Source: Sphaerochaeta sp.
GTDB lineage: Bacteria; Spirochaetota; Spirochaetia; Sphaerochaetales; Sphaerochaetaceae
Assembly: GCA_022482495.1 (NCBI GenBank)
Contig: JAKVPA010000005.1
Coordinates: forward strand, 124,001 to 188,000
DNA length: 64,000 nt
Direction of reading: 5' to 3'
Within the stretch, counting starts at the first letter, position 1. Every line of letters starts with the position of its first letter. Of the stretch, positions 16,814 to 25,571 are shown piece by piece. A program made the translations under genes and the position numbers. Below the pieces are notes generated by a model, which was given only the letters and a program-made list of their open reading frames with translations, had not been told where the DNA came from and did no database searches.

Positions 16814-17683
16814 ATGACAGCGGAAAAAACCATGACCGTGGGAAGACCGTCCGTTTGGAACTCGTCCAGCCGGCGTTCCCTGTGGATCAAAAGCATCCTG
16901 TCCATTTTGTTCGCCCTGATCTGGGCGTTTCCGGTGGTATGGCTGGTGCTCAGTTCATTCAAGCCCGGTTCGGAGTTGTTCTCCTACCCGTTGACGTTCT
17001 TCCCCAAACAGGGGACGTTGGCCAATTACCGCCTGGCGTTCTCCCGGTTCAACATCCTGCGGTACACGTACAACACGGCGTACATCACGGTGTTCGCCAC
17101 GGTCATCACCATTCTGATGAGCTGCATGTGCGGCTTCGCCCTGGCCAAGTACTCCTACCGGTGGACCAAGGTGTTCTTCATGTGCATGCTGGCCACGACA
17201 ATGCTCCCCACGGAGATCATCATGAGCCCGAGCTTCACCGTCATCTACAAGCTGGGGTTGTACAACAGCCTGTGGGGATGCATCATCCCCACCGTCGGTA
17301 CGCTGACCGGGGTGTTCCTGATGCGCCAGTTCTTCATTTCCGTTCCCAATGAACTGTTGGAGGCGGCCCGGATCGACGGGGCGAACGAAGGGACCATTTT
17401 CTTCCGTATCATGATGCCGCTGTGCAAACCGCAGATCGCCATTCTGGCCATCTTCTCGTTCCGCTGGCGGTGGAACGACTACATCTGGCCGCTGTTGACA
17501 TTGCATGCCAAGGAAAAATATACGTTGCAGCTGGCGCTTCGGACGCTCAGCGGCGCAGAGTCGGTGGACTGGGCCACGTTGCTGGCCTCGTCCGTCCTGA
17601 CGATGATCCCTGTGGTGATCGTGTTCATCATCTTCAACAAGCAGATCATGAGCACCAACGTCGCCAGCGGGGTGAAGGGATAA
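16814..17683 (+). CDS. ABC sugar permease, MalG type
   Basis: 289 residues, six membrane segments. The EAA loop reads ELLEAARIDGANEGTIFFRI near residue 180, the classic carbohydrate-uptake family 1 pattern. GAGGGG lies just before the ATG and the gene starts 10 nt after the first permease stop. It forms the heterodimeric pore with its neighbour. No ATPase subunit follows, as in oligosaccharide systems that share an MsmX-like ATPase. Confidence 0.92.
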   Translation: MTAEKTMTVGRPSVWNSSSRRSLWIKSILSILFALIWAFPVVWLVLSSFKPGSELFSYPLTFFPKQGTLANYRLAFSRFNILRYTYNTAYITVFATVITILMSCMCGFALAKYSYRWTKVFFMCMLATTMLPTEIIMSPSFTVIYKLGLYNSLWGCIIPTVGTLTGVFLMRQFFISVPNELLEAARIDGANEGTIFFRIMMPLCKPQIAILAIFSFRWRWNDYIWPLLTLHAKEKYTLQLALRTLSGAESVDWATLLASSVLTMIPVVIVFIIFNKQIMSTNVASGVKG

Positions 17684-17719
17684 CGCACATACCTGTATGG
17701 AATACAGAAGGAGAAAAAT

Positions 17720-18964
17720 ATGAAACGAATTGGTTTGACATTGCTGTGCCTGGTGCTGGCTCTGTCGTTGTTCGCCGGTGGTGCTTCCGAGAAAGAGAAA
17801 TCCGGTGTGGTGAAATTGGAGATTCTGCTTTCCGATGATACGCTGGAGGGCGGCGCGATGGCCAAGGCTGTCGATCGTTTCAACCAGGAATACGCCGACA
17901 AAGGCATCCAGGCGGAGATCAACGAAGTCGCGTACGCCGACATCAAATCGCAGATCCAGAACCGTGCGACGGCAAATGATCTGCCGGCGTTGATCAAGAC
18001 GACTCATTTCGAGCAGTACACCGATTACATCTATCCGCTGGATGGCGTCTGCGATTACACCCCGGACGATTTCGCCGTCAATGGTGTGCGGGGCGGACAG
18101 TTTCTCGGTACGCCGGTCAACACGACGGCCGTCGGTATGGTGATCAACAAGACGGCGTTCGACAAGGCCGGGGTTTCCTATCCGGTCAACGAGGAAGACC
18201 GCTGGACGTGGGATGAGTTCCTCGCTGCGGTGAAGAAAGTGGTGGCCAATTCGGACTGCGACTACGGTCTGGTCGTCGATCACTCCCAGCAGCGGATCAA
18301 GACGATTTTGTACCAGTTCGGTTCCAGCTTCGCCGATGCATCGGGCAAGAAGATCATCTTCGACAGCCCGGAGACCCGCAAGGCGCTCCAGTTCATCGTC
18401 GACTTGTACAAGGATGGCGTCTCTCCGGTTTCCGTCGGTCTGGGAACGGACAACGCCCAGTCGGTGTTCAAGACCGGCAAGGCTGCGGCGCACCTGGCGG
18501 GCAACTGGGTGATCACCGACTACACGGCCAACATCAAGGATTTCGAATGGACCCCGGTGTTGATGCCGTATGAGAAGGAGAAGGCCACCAGCTTGGGCGG
18601 CAACTGGCTGTACGCGTTCAAGGGAACCGGAGTGGAGAAGGAAGCGGTGGAGTTCATCAACTGGTTCTACAAACCGGAGAACTACGCCCAGTACTGCGCC
18701 GACGGCAGCTACCTGCCTGGCCGGAAGAACATCGACATCACGTACAACGTTCCGGGCCTGGAGATCTTCAACAAGGAGATCAACGCCTCCAGCGACCTGC
18801 CGTCCTACGACAAGAACGTGGAGATCGCCCATCCGGGTTCGTCCTACGGCAACATTATCCGCGATTCGCTGGATCGTGTGATCGCAGGGGAAATCACCAT
18901 CGACCAGATGATCGACGCTGTGCAGAAGCAGATCAAGGATGCCTATCCTGACATGTCGCTGTAA
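17720..18964 (+). CDS. sugar ABC transporter substrate-binding protein
   Basis: 414 residues, extracellular solute-binding family 1. The signal peptide is residues 1-19 and ends LSLFAGGASEKEK. There is no lipobox Cys, so it would be cleaved by signal peptidase I and free in the periplasm. Family-typical features include DLPALIKTTHFEQYTDYI, FKTGKAAAHLAGNWV and the C-terminal DQMIDAVQKQIKDAYPD. GGAGAAA precedes the start. Third gene of the importer operon; a strong hairpin follows its stop and probably limits readthrough or stabilises the 3' end. Confidence 0.92.
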   Translation: MKRIGLTLLCLVLALSLFAGGASEKEKSGVVKLEILLSDDTLEGGAMAKAVDRFNQEYADKGIQAEINEVAYADIKSQIQNRATANDLPALIKTTHFEQYTDYIYPLDGVCDYTPDDFAVNGVRGGQFLGTPVNTTAVGMVINKTAFDKAGVSYPVNEEDRWTWDEFLAAVKKVVANSDCDYGLVVDHSQQRIKTILYQFGSSFADASGKKIIFDSPETRKALQFIVDLYKDGVSPVSVGLGTDNAQSVFKTGKAAAHLAGNWVITDYTANIKDFEWTPVLMPYEKEKATSLGGNWLYAFKGTGVEKEAVEFINWFYKPENYAQYCADGSYLPGRKNIDITYNVPGLEIFNKEINASSDLPSYDKNVEIAHPGSSYGNIIRDSLDRVIAGEITIDQMIDAVQKQIKDAYPDMSL

Positions 18965-18980
18965 CCGTATCGAAGAGACT

Positions 18981-19005
18981 GCGGCCGCGTTTGCGGCCGC
19001 TTTTT
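18981..19005 (+). terminator. intrinsic terminator after the binding-protein gene
   Basis: GCGGCCGC (18981-18988), loop GTTT, GCGGCCGC (18993-19000), then five T. A perfect 8-bp GC stem 17 nt after the SBP stop and 23 nt before the GH105 start, so it probably attenuates rather than isolates the downstream genes. Confidence 0.85.
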
Positions 19006-19027
19006 GAGATGCAGGAGGATGCGGTAT

Positions 19028-20134
19028 ATGGTGGGTGAGGAGACTCGGATTCGGCAGGCCCTTGACGTATTGGTCCATGGGTTCCATGCCGTGTTGTATG
19101 AGGAAGACGAGCAGTTCATCGCCAACATGCGGGGCAAGAACCTCGCAGGGGACGATGTACGGCGTTATCAGTTCTGGGAATGGCCGCAAGGGGTCGGTCT
19201 GTTCGGGTTGTACAACCTGTACGAGCAGACGGATGATCCCGCGTATCTTGCCGAATTGGAAGGATACTATGCGACCTGCATGCGGATCGGACTCCCGGCG
19301 AAGAACATCAACACCTGCGCTCCGATGCTGACCTTGGCGTTCCTGGCGAAGAAGACGGGAAAGCCCGCCTATCGCGCCCTGTGCGACGAGTGGGCTACCT
19401 GGTTGTGCGAGAAGATGCCTCGGACGGAAGAAGGGGGATTCCAGCACATGACCAGTGATTCCCGCAACGACGGGGAGCTGTGGGATGACACGCTGTTCAT
19501 GGCGGTGTTGTTCTTGGGTGTTTGGGGGAGAATCAGTGGAAACGATCGGTATTCCCAGCTGGCCCAGTACCAGATGCTGGTCCACCAGAAGTATTTGATG
19601 GACAAACAGACCGGCTTGTGGTACCACGGCTGGTCGTTTTCCGAACATTCCAACTTCGCCGGTGCGTTTTGGGGCCGGGGAAACTGCTGGATTACGGCGT
19701 GCATTCCGCTATTCTTGGCTTATGCGGAGTGTCCGCCTGCGCTCTGCCGCTATCTGACTGGATTGTTGCAGCGTCAGGTTGATGCGCTGGTCCGCTTGCA
19801 GGATTCCACGGGTTTGTGGCATACCTTGCTGGATGATCCCACGTCATATCTGGAGGTGAGCGCCACTTGTGGGTTTGGTTTCGGCATGCTGGCCGGGATT
19901 CATCAAGGGTTGCTCTCAAGTTCCTGCCGGGAGGCTGCCATGGCGGCGTTGGAGCCGGTACTGGCCAATATTTCTCCGGATGGCGTGGTGGGCAACGTCT
20001 CCTATGGTACGCCGATGGGGCGGACCAGCAAGGATTTTTACAAGCATATTCCGCTTCAAAGCATGCCGTACGGGTCGGCGCTTGCCATCCTGTTCCTCTC
20101 TGAAGCGTTGAAGGAGTTTGGATGTTCACGATAA
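19028..20134 (+). CDS. unsaturated galacturonyl/rhamnogalacturonyl hydrolase, GH105
   Basis: 368 residues. Start chosen at ATG 19028 because GGAGG at 19014-19018 is then 9 nt away; an in-frame ATG at 19019 would touch it. The (alpha/alpha)6 barrel motifs of GH105 are visible: FWEWPQGVGLFGLYN, WDDTLFMAVLFLG with the catalytic Asp region, and FWGRGNCW (usually WGRGNGW). The enzyme removes the unsaturated uronic acid left at the non-reducing end by pectate or rhamnogalacturonan lyases, so it directly processes PL9 products. No signal peptide; cytoplasmic. It overlaps the next gene by 13 nt. Confidence 0.93.
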   Translation: MVGEETRIRQALDVLVHGFHAVLYEEDEQFIANMRGKNLAGDDVRRYQFWEWPQGVGLFGLYNLYEQTDDPAYLAELEGYYATCMRIGLPAKNINTCAPMLTLAFLAKKTGKPAYRALCDEWATWLCEKMPRTEEGGFQHMTSDSRNDGELWDDTLFMAVLFLGVWGRISGNDRYSQLAQYQMLVHQKYLMDKQTGLWYHGWSFSEHSNFAGAFWGRGNCWITACIPLFLAYAECPPALCRYLTGLLQRQVDALVRLQDSTGLWHTLLDDPTSYLEVSATCGFGFGMLAGIHQGLLSSSCREAAMAALEPVLANISPDGVVGNVSYGTPMGRTSKDFYKHIPLQSMPYGSALAILFLSEALKEFGCSR

Positions 20135-20949
20135 GCGGTGATGACCTGTCAGTGATGGTATTGGATCCGGTCGCCGACCGTGACCGGTTGGGAACGCGGT
20201 TCACCGCCGCGGGCCAGATGTTCCGGATCACCGATGGGAACGGGATGGATTTGATGAGCGGTCCGACGTTCCCTGATACGTTCAATACGTACGACGCCCA
20301 AGGAATTCCCGATTCCTTCAACCATCTTCCCTTGTACGATTCCACGTCACGGGGAGGGGATGTCGGCCGCCTTGCACTGGTGCTGGGTATCGGGGTGGTG
20401 GATGGAGAGGCAAACCGTATCATCCGTCCGTCCGTATGGGACATCCGGCGGGAGGCTTCTTCCGCCACGTTCACCGCGCGGGAGCAGTTTGGCCCGTACG
20501 ATGTCACGTTGGTACGGAACGTTACGATTGCAGGCCGGGTGATCACCTCGCGCACCGAGGTGCACAACGACAGCAACAGGTTTCTCCCGCTTTCCTGGTA
20601 TCCCCATCCGTTCTTTCCGTTCCATGTCACACGGGATGTGTGCTGGTTCCACACCGCGCCCCAGATGCCGGAGAATTCCGGATACACCTTCTCCGATGGC
20701 GTGCTGGAACGTGCGATGGAACCGGATGCCAAAGGCTTTTTCCAACCGTTGACGTACAACAAACCTCAGTCATTGTCCGTCCACATCCTGCATGATCGTG
20801 TCGGGGAAGTGGTGATGAAAACGGATTACCCCGTGTGGCATTTCCCCATCTGGGGGAACAACCGCACGTTCTCCGTGGAGCCGTATCTGGAACGGACCGT
20901 CTTCCCCGGAGAGCAGTTTGCATGGAATCTGACCTACCGGATGGGATGA
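20122..20949 (+). CDS. aldose 1-epimerase-superfamily protein
   Basis: 275 residues, beta-rich, with no signal peptide. LSWYPHPFFPFH and the preceding HNDSNRFLP resemble the active-site region of galactose-mutarotase-like proteins, where His residues and a C-terminal Glu act on the sugar. The C-terminal FSVEPYLERTVFPGEQFAWNLTYRM is typical of the superfamily (Glu followed by G-x-x-x-W-x-x-x-Y). Overlap with GH105 and 1-nt spacing to the MFS gene place it in the pectin operon, probably converting anomers of a released sugar. The precise sugar is unknown. Confidence 0.72.
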   Translation: MFTISGDDLSVMVLDPVADRDRLGTRFTAAGQMFRITDGNGMDLMSGPTFPDTFNTYDAQGIPDSFNHLPLYDSTSRGGDVGRLALVLGIGVVDGEANRIIRPSVWDIRREASSATFTAREQFGPYDVTLVRNVTIAGRVITSRTEVHNDSNRFLPLSWYPHPFFPFHVTRDVCWFHTAPQMPENSGYTFSDGVLERAMEPDAKGFFQPLTYNKPQSLSVHILHDRVGEVVMKTDYPVWHFPIWGNNRTFSVEPYLERTVFPGEQFAWNLTYRMG

Positions 20950-20950
20950 T

Positions 20951-22171
20951 ATGAAGCACAAGTTCCTGTTCATCTGCACCGCCTCTTTGATGGTGCTGCT
21001 CGGAACCAGTGATGCGATGCGGGGAATCTTTACGCCGCTGTTTCGGGAAGGATATGGCTTTTCCGTTGAGCAATTGGGCGTCATCGTCTCGTTGAGTTAC
21101 GTGGGCAACCTGCTTTGCCTGTTGGCCGGCGGGGTCGTCCTGGATGCCATGGGGAGACGACGTGCGCTGGTGGTGTTTATTCTGCTTCTTGCCGCCAGCG
21201 AGTTGTTGCTGCTTCAGGGAAGCAGATTCTCCTTTCTTGCCGTCGGGTTTTTCCTGACGTTGGGGCTTTCCACGCTGCTCAATGCGACGGTCAATCTGAT
21301 CTCCTCGGAGTTTTCAGAGAAGAAAAAGCTCGCCGTGGTCAACAGCCTGTTCTTCATCCAGGGTGTCGGGACGTCCGGCTCCCAGCTGGTGTTTTCCCAT
21401 TACGCGTCCAGCCAGGCGGTGTTCTCAGGTCTGGTCGGTGTGCTGGCGGTGACGTTGGCCCTCCTTTCCCTACCGTTCTTCCTTACCCGCTCGTTCGCCC
21501 CCAAAGTGCGGGAGACAACGACGACGAAGGGATCCGGGAAGACGGATATGGGCGCGGTGGCGCTCCTTACCGGAGCCCTGGCATTCTATCTGATCGCCGA
21601 ACATGGTGTCACAAACTATTTGATTTTATACGGTTCCGAGCATTTGAAGCAGAGCGCCGCGACGGCGGGAACGGCGTTGGCCCTGTTCTCCGCGGGGATT
21701 ATGGTGGGGCGTCTCATCTTGGCCCCGATGGTGGACAGCGTAGGTCCGATCCGGATCATCACCCTGTCCTTGGCGCTGGGATCCGGGGCGTATATCGCGG
21801 CGTTCGCCACCAACCATCTGAACATCCTGTTCTTCGCCGGCTTGTTCGTCGCCGTCGTCTATCCGTCTATCGTCGCCGTGGTGTCGGGCTACGCGCCGCC
21901 GGCGCTTCGCTCCCGGGTGACTACCGGAGTCATCAGCATCGCCAGCCTGGCCGACGTGCTGTTCAACTTGGGATTCGGCAGGATTGTCGGCAGTCTGGGC
22001 TATGGCGTCGCCATGGCGTTGCTCTGTGTCAGCCTGGTCATCGCCCTGCTGTGCATGGGAATCCTGTGGATGCGGACCGCGAAAACCCGGCAAGCATACC
22101 ATTCCAGAGAGAAGTCAGCGGCTGTTGGGCCTGGTGCAGATGGGGGAGCGGGGAAGCGAACCGAGGACTAG
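20951..22171 (+). CDS. major facilitator superfamily transporter
   Basis: 406 residues with about 12 hydrophobic segments. The signature between helices 2 and 3 is DAMGRRRALV, matching the MFS D-x-x-GR-R/K-R/K motif. The arrangement is close to sugar/proton symporters such as the fucose permease group, but specificity is not readable. It starts one base after the epimerase-like stop, so it is the last gene of the operon; a second route for monomer or dimer uptake is likely. Confidence 0.87.
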   Translation: MKHKFLFICTASLMVLLGTSDAMRGIFTPLFREGYGFSVEQLGVIVSLSYVGNLLCLLAGGVVLDAMGRRRALVVFILLLAASELLLLQGSRFSFLAVGFFLTLGLSTLLNATVNLISSEFSEKKKLAVVNSLFFIQGVGTSGSQLVFSHYASSQAVFSGLVGVLAVTLALLSLPFFLTRSFAPKVRETTTTKGSGKTDMGAVALLTGALAFYLIAEHGVTNYLILYGSEHLKQSAATAGTALALFSAGIMVGRLILAPMVDSVGPIRIITLSLALGSGAYIAAFATNHLNILFFAGLFVAVVYPSIVAVVSGYAPPALRSRVTTGVISIASLADVLFNLGFGRIVGSLGYGVAMALLCVSLVIALLCMGILWMRTAKTRQAYHSREKSAAVGPGADGGAGKRTED

Positions 22172-22335
22172 GGATGCACCGACAGAGCAATTTTCTTATG
22201 GGTGGGTGCAAGCGGAATTTTCGGGGCTTTGCCGTACAACGTGGTTGCAGGCGCCCTGTATGCTCTTCCAGAAGAAGGATGGGATGGAGTGGCGGATATC
22301 ATCCCTCCTCACCCCACACCAAACGGTAGTGATCC

Positions 22336-22364
22336 AAAAAAAAGCAACCCGGATCCGGGTTGCT
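22336..22364 (-). terminator. intrinsic terminator of the tRNA-Cys gene
   Basis: On the minus strand: perfect 10-bp stem AGCAACCCGG / CCGGGTTGCT with a 2-nt AT centre, followed by eight T (22343 down to 22336). It lies 4 nt beyond the tRNA 3' end. The 164 nt between the MFS stop and this hairpin contain no gene that I can support. Confidence 0.9.
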
Positions 22365-22367
22365 TAG

Positions 22368-22439
22368 AGGTGCCGATTGGACTCGAACCAACGCATGACG
22401 GTTTTGCAGACCGTTTCCTTACCACTTGGATACGGCACC
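22368..22439 (-). tRNA. tRNA-Cys (anticodon GCA)
   Basis: Minus strand, 72 nt. Acceptor arms GGTGCCG / CGGCACC with discriminator T; D-arm TCC-AAGTGGTAA-GGA; anticodon stem ACGGT / ACCGT around loop CTGCAAA giving anticodon GCA; T-arm TTGG-TTCGAGT-CCAA. CCA is not encoded. A terminator follows immediately. Confidence 0.96.
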
Positions 22440-22516
22440 GACTGAGCCGCCTTCAGTGACAGCAAGATTGACGATACCAGATTCTCTCAGGATAATCAAG
22501 GGAGGAGAAACAGGAA

Positions 22517-23074
22517 ATGAAGAAGGCAATCGCTCTGATCATGGTGCTCGTCGCGCTCTGCCCGCTGTTCGCACAAAAGCCCGGGGTTTGGAGCAACTTG
22601 TCGCTGGCGGGGCGGTATGGGACGGCAGGCAGTGGAGAATCCGCAGGAGGATTGGGGATGGATTTCGCCCAGTTCGCATATCTAAACCAAAGCACCTTCG
22701 GCATCAGCAGCCATGCTTCCGTCCTGTGGGATTTGGGACCGACTCAGACCGCCCAGGTCCGGTTGACCATCGGGCCGGTGGGAACCAGCGTCATCGCCGG
22801 AGGAGTGAACCTGTTCTATGGCGTGGGCCTGGCGTCAACGGCTGGCAGTGTTTCCGCATTGGGGGCCATGGGGGAGCTGGGGCTTCGTTTCCGCCTGGCC
22901 TCCGATCCTACCGGGGATTTCGCCCTGGTCACCGGAGTGACGGGAACATGGTACTTCTTGTCCACAGACAGAAGTGACGTCCCGTTCCGTGGGGACGTCA
23001 CCGCCTATGTGGGATGTTCGCTGGGCTTTGACCTGTTGCCTCGGTCCCGGACGCTTCCCGTCTATTACGTCTGA
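22517..23074 (+). CDS. exported protein, possible small outer-membrane beta-barrel
   Basis: 185 residues, signal peptide MKKAIALIMVLVALCPLFAQ, cleavage likely after FAQ. The mature part is a string of short alternating hydrophobic strands rich in Gly, Ala, Ser and aromatic residues (SLAGRYGTA, FALVTGVTGTWYF, YVGCSLGFDL), as in spirochaete outer-membrane or surface beta-barrels. GGAGGAGAAACAGGAA precedes the start. No named family recognised. The 3' end overlaps the convergent neighbour by 10 nt. Confidence 0.68.
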   Translation: MKKAIALIMVLVALCPLFAQKPGVWSNLSLAGRYGTAGSGESAGGLGMDFAQFAYLNQSTFGISSHASVLWDLGPTQTAQVRLTIGPVGTSVIAGGVNLFYGVGLASTAGSVSALGAMGELGLRFRLASDPTGDFALVTGVTGTWYFLSTDRSDVPFRGDVTAYVGCSLGFDLLPRSRTLPVYYV

Positions 23075-23664
23075 TCCAAGCCGACGGACGATTTCAGCTG
23101 TTCCTTGGCGTTGGTCACCGCCTGTCCGTACTGCGCGTCCAGCTGTTTCAACGCTTTGTCCAGCATCTTGATGAAATCGGGATCCTGTTCCGGTTTCAGG
23201 ACGACGTCATCGCCGTACTGCGCCCGGAGCGCCGCCTGTTTCTGTTCCAGCCGTGGCTGGTACTGCCGTTTGGCCTGTTCGGTCATCTGCTGGATCTGGG
23301 AAAGATATTGGTCGAAGAACTGTTCCAGTTGCCCCACCAGTCCGATCAAATTGCGGTTGCCGGTCAGGGATGTGAGCTCAGCCACCCGTTTGAACCGTGG
23401 CTTGTAGCCGTCGTTCAGCGGAAGGCTGATGTTGTCCACGATGGTGGCCACCACCCCTTTGAGGATCAGATCCTTGTCGTGGCCTTTGTATGCCGCGATT
23501 GTTTTCTTGACGGAATCCACCGTCTGTTCTTCATCCTGCAGGAACGCCGCGGCGATCTTCCTTCCTTCCTGGATTTTCTCCGCTGTGGCGATCTTCTCGG
23601 GATCGACCTTGATATCCTGCGTTTTTTCCAGCGCGATTTCCCACGCCGACTTAATGACAGACAT
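23065..23664 (-). CDS. conserved helical protein of unknown function
   Basis: 199 residues from ATG 23664 (MSVIKSAWEIALEKT), with AGAGGAGG 6 nt upstream; the longer frame to 23715 lacks a site. The protein is highly charged, soluble and helical, with a long Gln/Lys/Glu-rich coiled-coil-like stretch (QIQQMTEQAKRQYQPRLEQ) at residues ~120-160. The start pattern is one I associate with small spirochaete-specific conserved proteins, but I cannot give a function. It is transcribed alone and divergently from the next gene. Confidence 0.7.
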   Translation of the reverse strand: MSVIKSAWEIALEKTQDIKVDPEKIATAEKIQEGRKIAAAFLQDEEQTVDSVKKTIAAYKGHDKDLILKGVVATIVDNISLPLNDGYKPRFKRVAELTSLTGNRNLIGLVGQLEQFFDQYLSQIQQMTEQAKRQYQPRLEQKQAALRAQYGDDVVLKPEQDPDFIKMLDKALKQLDAQYGQAVTNAKEQLKSSVGLDQT

Positions 23665-23738
23665 GCCTGCCTCCTCTCCACCAAGATAGCCAACTTCATC
23701 TTCTTGGACAAGCATCGGTTTTCTGGTACAGTACGGGC

Positions 23739-24416
23739 ATGGACTTCGAGCAGTCTATCATGTACGGGTTCGACCTGTTCGGCACGATGATCTTCGCAAT
23801 CACCGGTGCCGTGAAAGGAGTCCGATGCAAACTGGACATCCTGGGGGTCGTGGTGTTCGCCTGCACCGTGGGGTGCGGAGGCGGCATGCTTCGTGACGTG
23901 CTTCTGGGGGCCACCCCGGTCGCCGCGTTCTCCAACAGCGCCTACATCATCATCTGCGTGGCCACCGGACTGGTGATGTTCTTTCTCGCCCCGAAGGTGG
24001 TTGGTCGCTGGAGGATCATCCTGTTCAGCGACGCCATCGGGCTGGGGGTGTTCACCGCCCTTGGCATGGCCAAAGGCGCCCTGTACGGCATCGGGCCGGT
24101 GGGACAGATTCTCTGCGGCATGTTCTCTGCCGTCGGCGGCGGGGTGATCCGGGACGTGATGTCCAAGTCGGTGCCCATCGTGCTGACCAGTGATTTCTAT
24201 GCCACGGCCAGCCTGATCGGAGGGGTGGTGTACTTGGTGCTGGAACATTTCGGCATGCCGATGTTCCCCACGTTTGTGATCACCAGCTTCGTGGTGACGA
24301 TCCTCAGGGTCATCGCCATCCGGTATCAGTTCCACCTTCCTGTGGCGGACACGGCACTGCCGGTTGAGGACCACCTGGAGTTCCATGACAAGAAGGAAAA
24401 GGAGCATCACAAATGA
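23739..24416 (+). CDS. TRIC/UPF0126 family membrane protein (glycine transporter domain)
   Basis: 225 residues with about seven hydrophobic helices arranged as two similar halves. Each half carries the family signature: GAVKGVRCKLDILGVVVFACTVGCGGGMLRD and GMAKGALYGIG...FSAVGGGVIRD. Bacterial members are trimeric cation channels or transporters of the inner membrane (YicG-like). Its stop overlaps the start of the alaX gene (ATGA), giving translational coupling, although the functional link is unclear. Confidence 0.88.
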   Translation: MDFEQSIMYGFDLFGTMIFAITGAVKGVRCKLDILGVVVFACTVGCGGGMLRDVLLGATPVAAFSNSAYIIICVATGLVMFFLAPKVVGRWRIILFSDAIGLGVFTALGMAKGALYGIGPVGQILCGMFSAVGGGVIRDVMSKSVPIVLTSDFYATASLIGGVVYLVLEHFGMPMFPTFVITSFVVTILRVIAIRYQFHLPVADTALPVEDHLEFHDKKEKEHHK

Positions 24417-25571
24417 TACAGACGGAAGCGGTGTATTACCAGGAACCTTATCGGAAGGAACTGGATGCCAAGGTGCTTGCCATTGACGGCAACATTGTCA
24501 TCCTGGACCGGACGATCTGCTATCCGGAAGGAGGAGGGCAGCCGGGGGACCGTGGGAATGATCGGATCGTCCCGTCTTGTCGATACCCAGAAGACGGACG
24601 AGCATGAGATCCGCCACATGGTGGACAAGCCGACCTTCTCCGTCGGGGACGTGGTGCACATCAGCCTGGATTGGCCGCACCGCTACTTCTACATGCAGGA
24701 GCATGCCGCCCAGCATACCATCAGCGGAACGCTGTTCACCCGTTTCTCCATCGGGACGGTGGCCGTCCACGAAGGTGAGGATATCCTGACGATCGAGACG
24801 AACCAGAATGAGATTTCGCAGGAAACCTGCTACGCGTTGGAGGATGCCGTCAACCAGGTGATCCGTGAGGGGCATGCCATCCGATACGAGCAGATGTCCC
24901 ATGAAGACGCGGAAAAGTTAGGGATGCGGCGGTCCATCAAGGTGTCCGGCCCGGTGCGGATCGTCGTCATCGACGGCGTGGACATGATCGCCTGCGGAGG
25001 TCTCCATGTGGCCAATACCCGGGAGATCGGGCTGGTGCAGTATGTGGGTCAGGAAATGATCCGCTCCCATGTCCGGCTGGTCTTCCGTGTGGCGGAAAAC
25101 GCACTGAGGGAGATCCGGCACAACCGGAATCTGGTGGAGAAGCTCTGCGCCCTGCACAGCGCCACCCCGGTCGATCTTCTGGAAGTGGAACAACGGCAAC
25201 TGGATGCCTATCACACCCTGAAGGCGGAGGATGCCCATCTGAAGCTGGATATCTGCCGGTCTCATCTTTCCACGCTCCATGGCATCGCGACCTGGGACAT
25301 CACCGGTGAGGTGTTTGATCTGAAAGACCTGGCCCAGTGTCTGGATCCCCAGACGGACCTGGCCCTGTGCGCCGTGCGCAAGGAAGGGGAGAAGCTGTAC
25401 TGGTTGATGGCCTTCTGCGGTTCCTATCGCGGTTTCGCGTTTAACGCCCACCGGACGGATCTTCTCGGTCCGATCCACGGCAAAGGCGGCGGCCGAGACC
25501 CGCTGTACCAAGGCATGGGGGAAGGGGCGCCGGAAGCGTTGTTTCAGGCCTTCTCCCGCGTCTTGGAGTAG
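24413..25571 (+). CDS. AlaX-type alanyl-tRNA editing protein, frameshifted at 24554-24556
   Basis: Two frames join into a 385-residue protein if one G is removed from GGG at 24554-24556, giving the family motif GGGQPGDRGMIG. Zinc ligands of the editing site are visible as HAAQH (HxxxH) near residue 100 and CGGLH (CxxxH) near residue 190. A C-terminal DHHA1-like domain ends with HGKGGGRDPLYQGMG. AlaX-L proteins hydrolyse Ser-tRNA(Ala) or Gly-tRNA(Ala) that escaped AlaRS proofreading. As written, the N-terminal piece ends at 24607 and lacks both zinc motifs. The 3' end overlaps the convergent GNAT gene by 28 nt. Confidence 0.87.

Noticed and set aside
15310-16962. 550-codon minus-strand frame opposite GH28 and the first permease
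   Set aside because: Same antisense artefact; it crosses two real genes and an intergenic region.
16955-19648. 897-codon open frame on the minus strand opposite the permease, SBP and GH105 genes
   Set aside because: It mirrors well-supported plus-strand genes, has His/Arg/Gln-rich low-complexity translation and no ribosome site; a product of GC-rich codon bias.
22202-22459. Short plus-strand frame over the tRNA-Cys region
   Set aside because: It reads through the antisense of a tRNA and terminator; not a gene.
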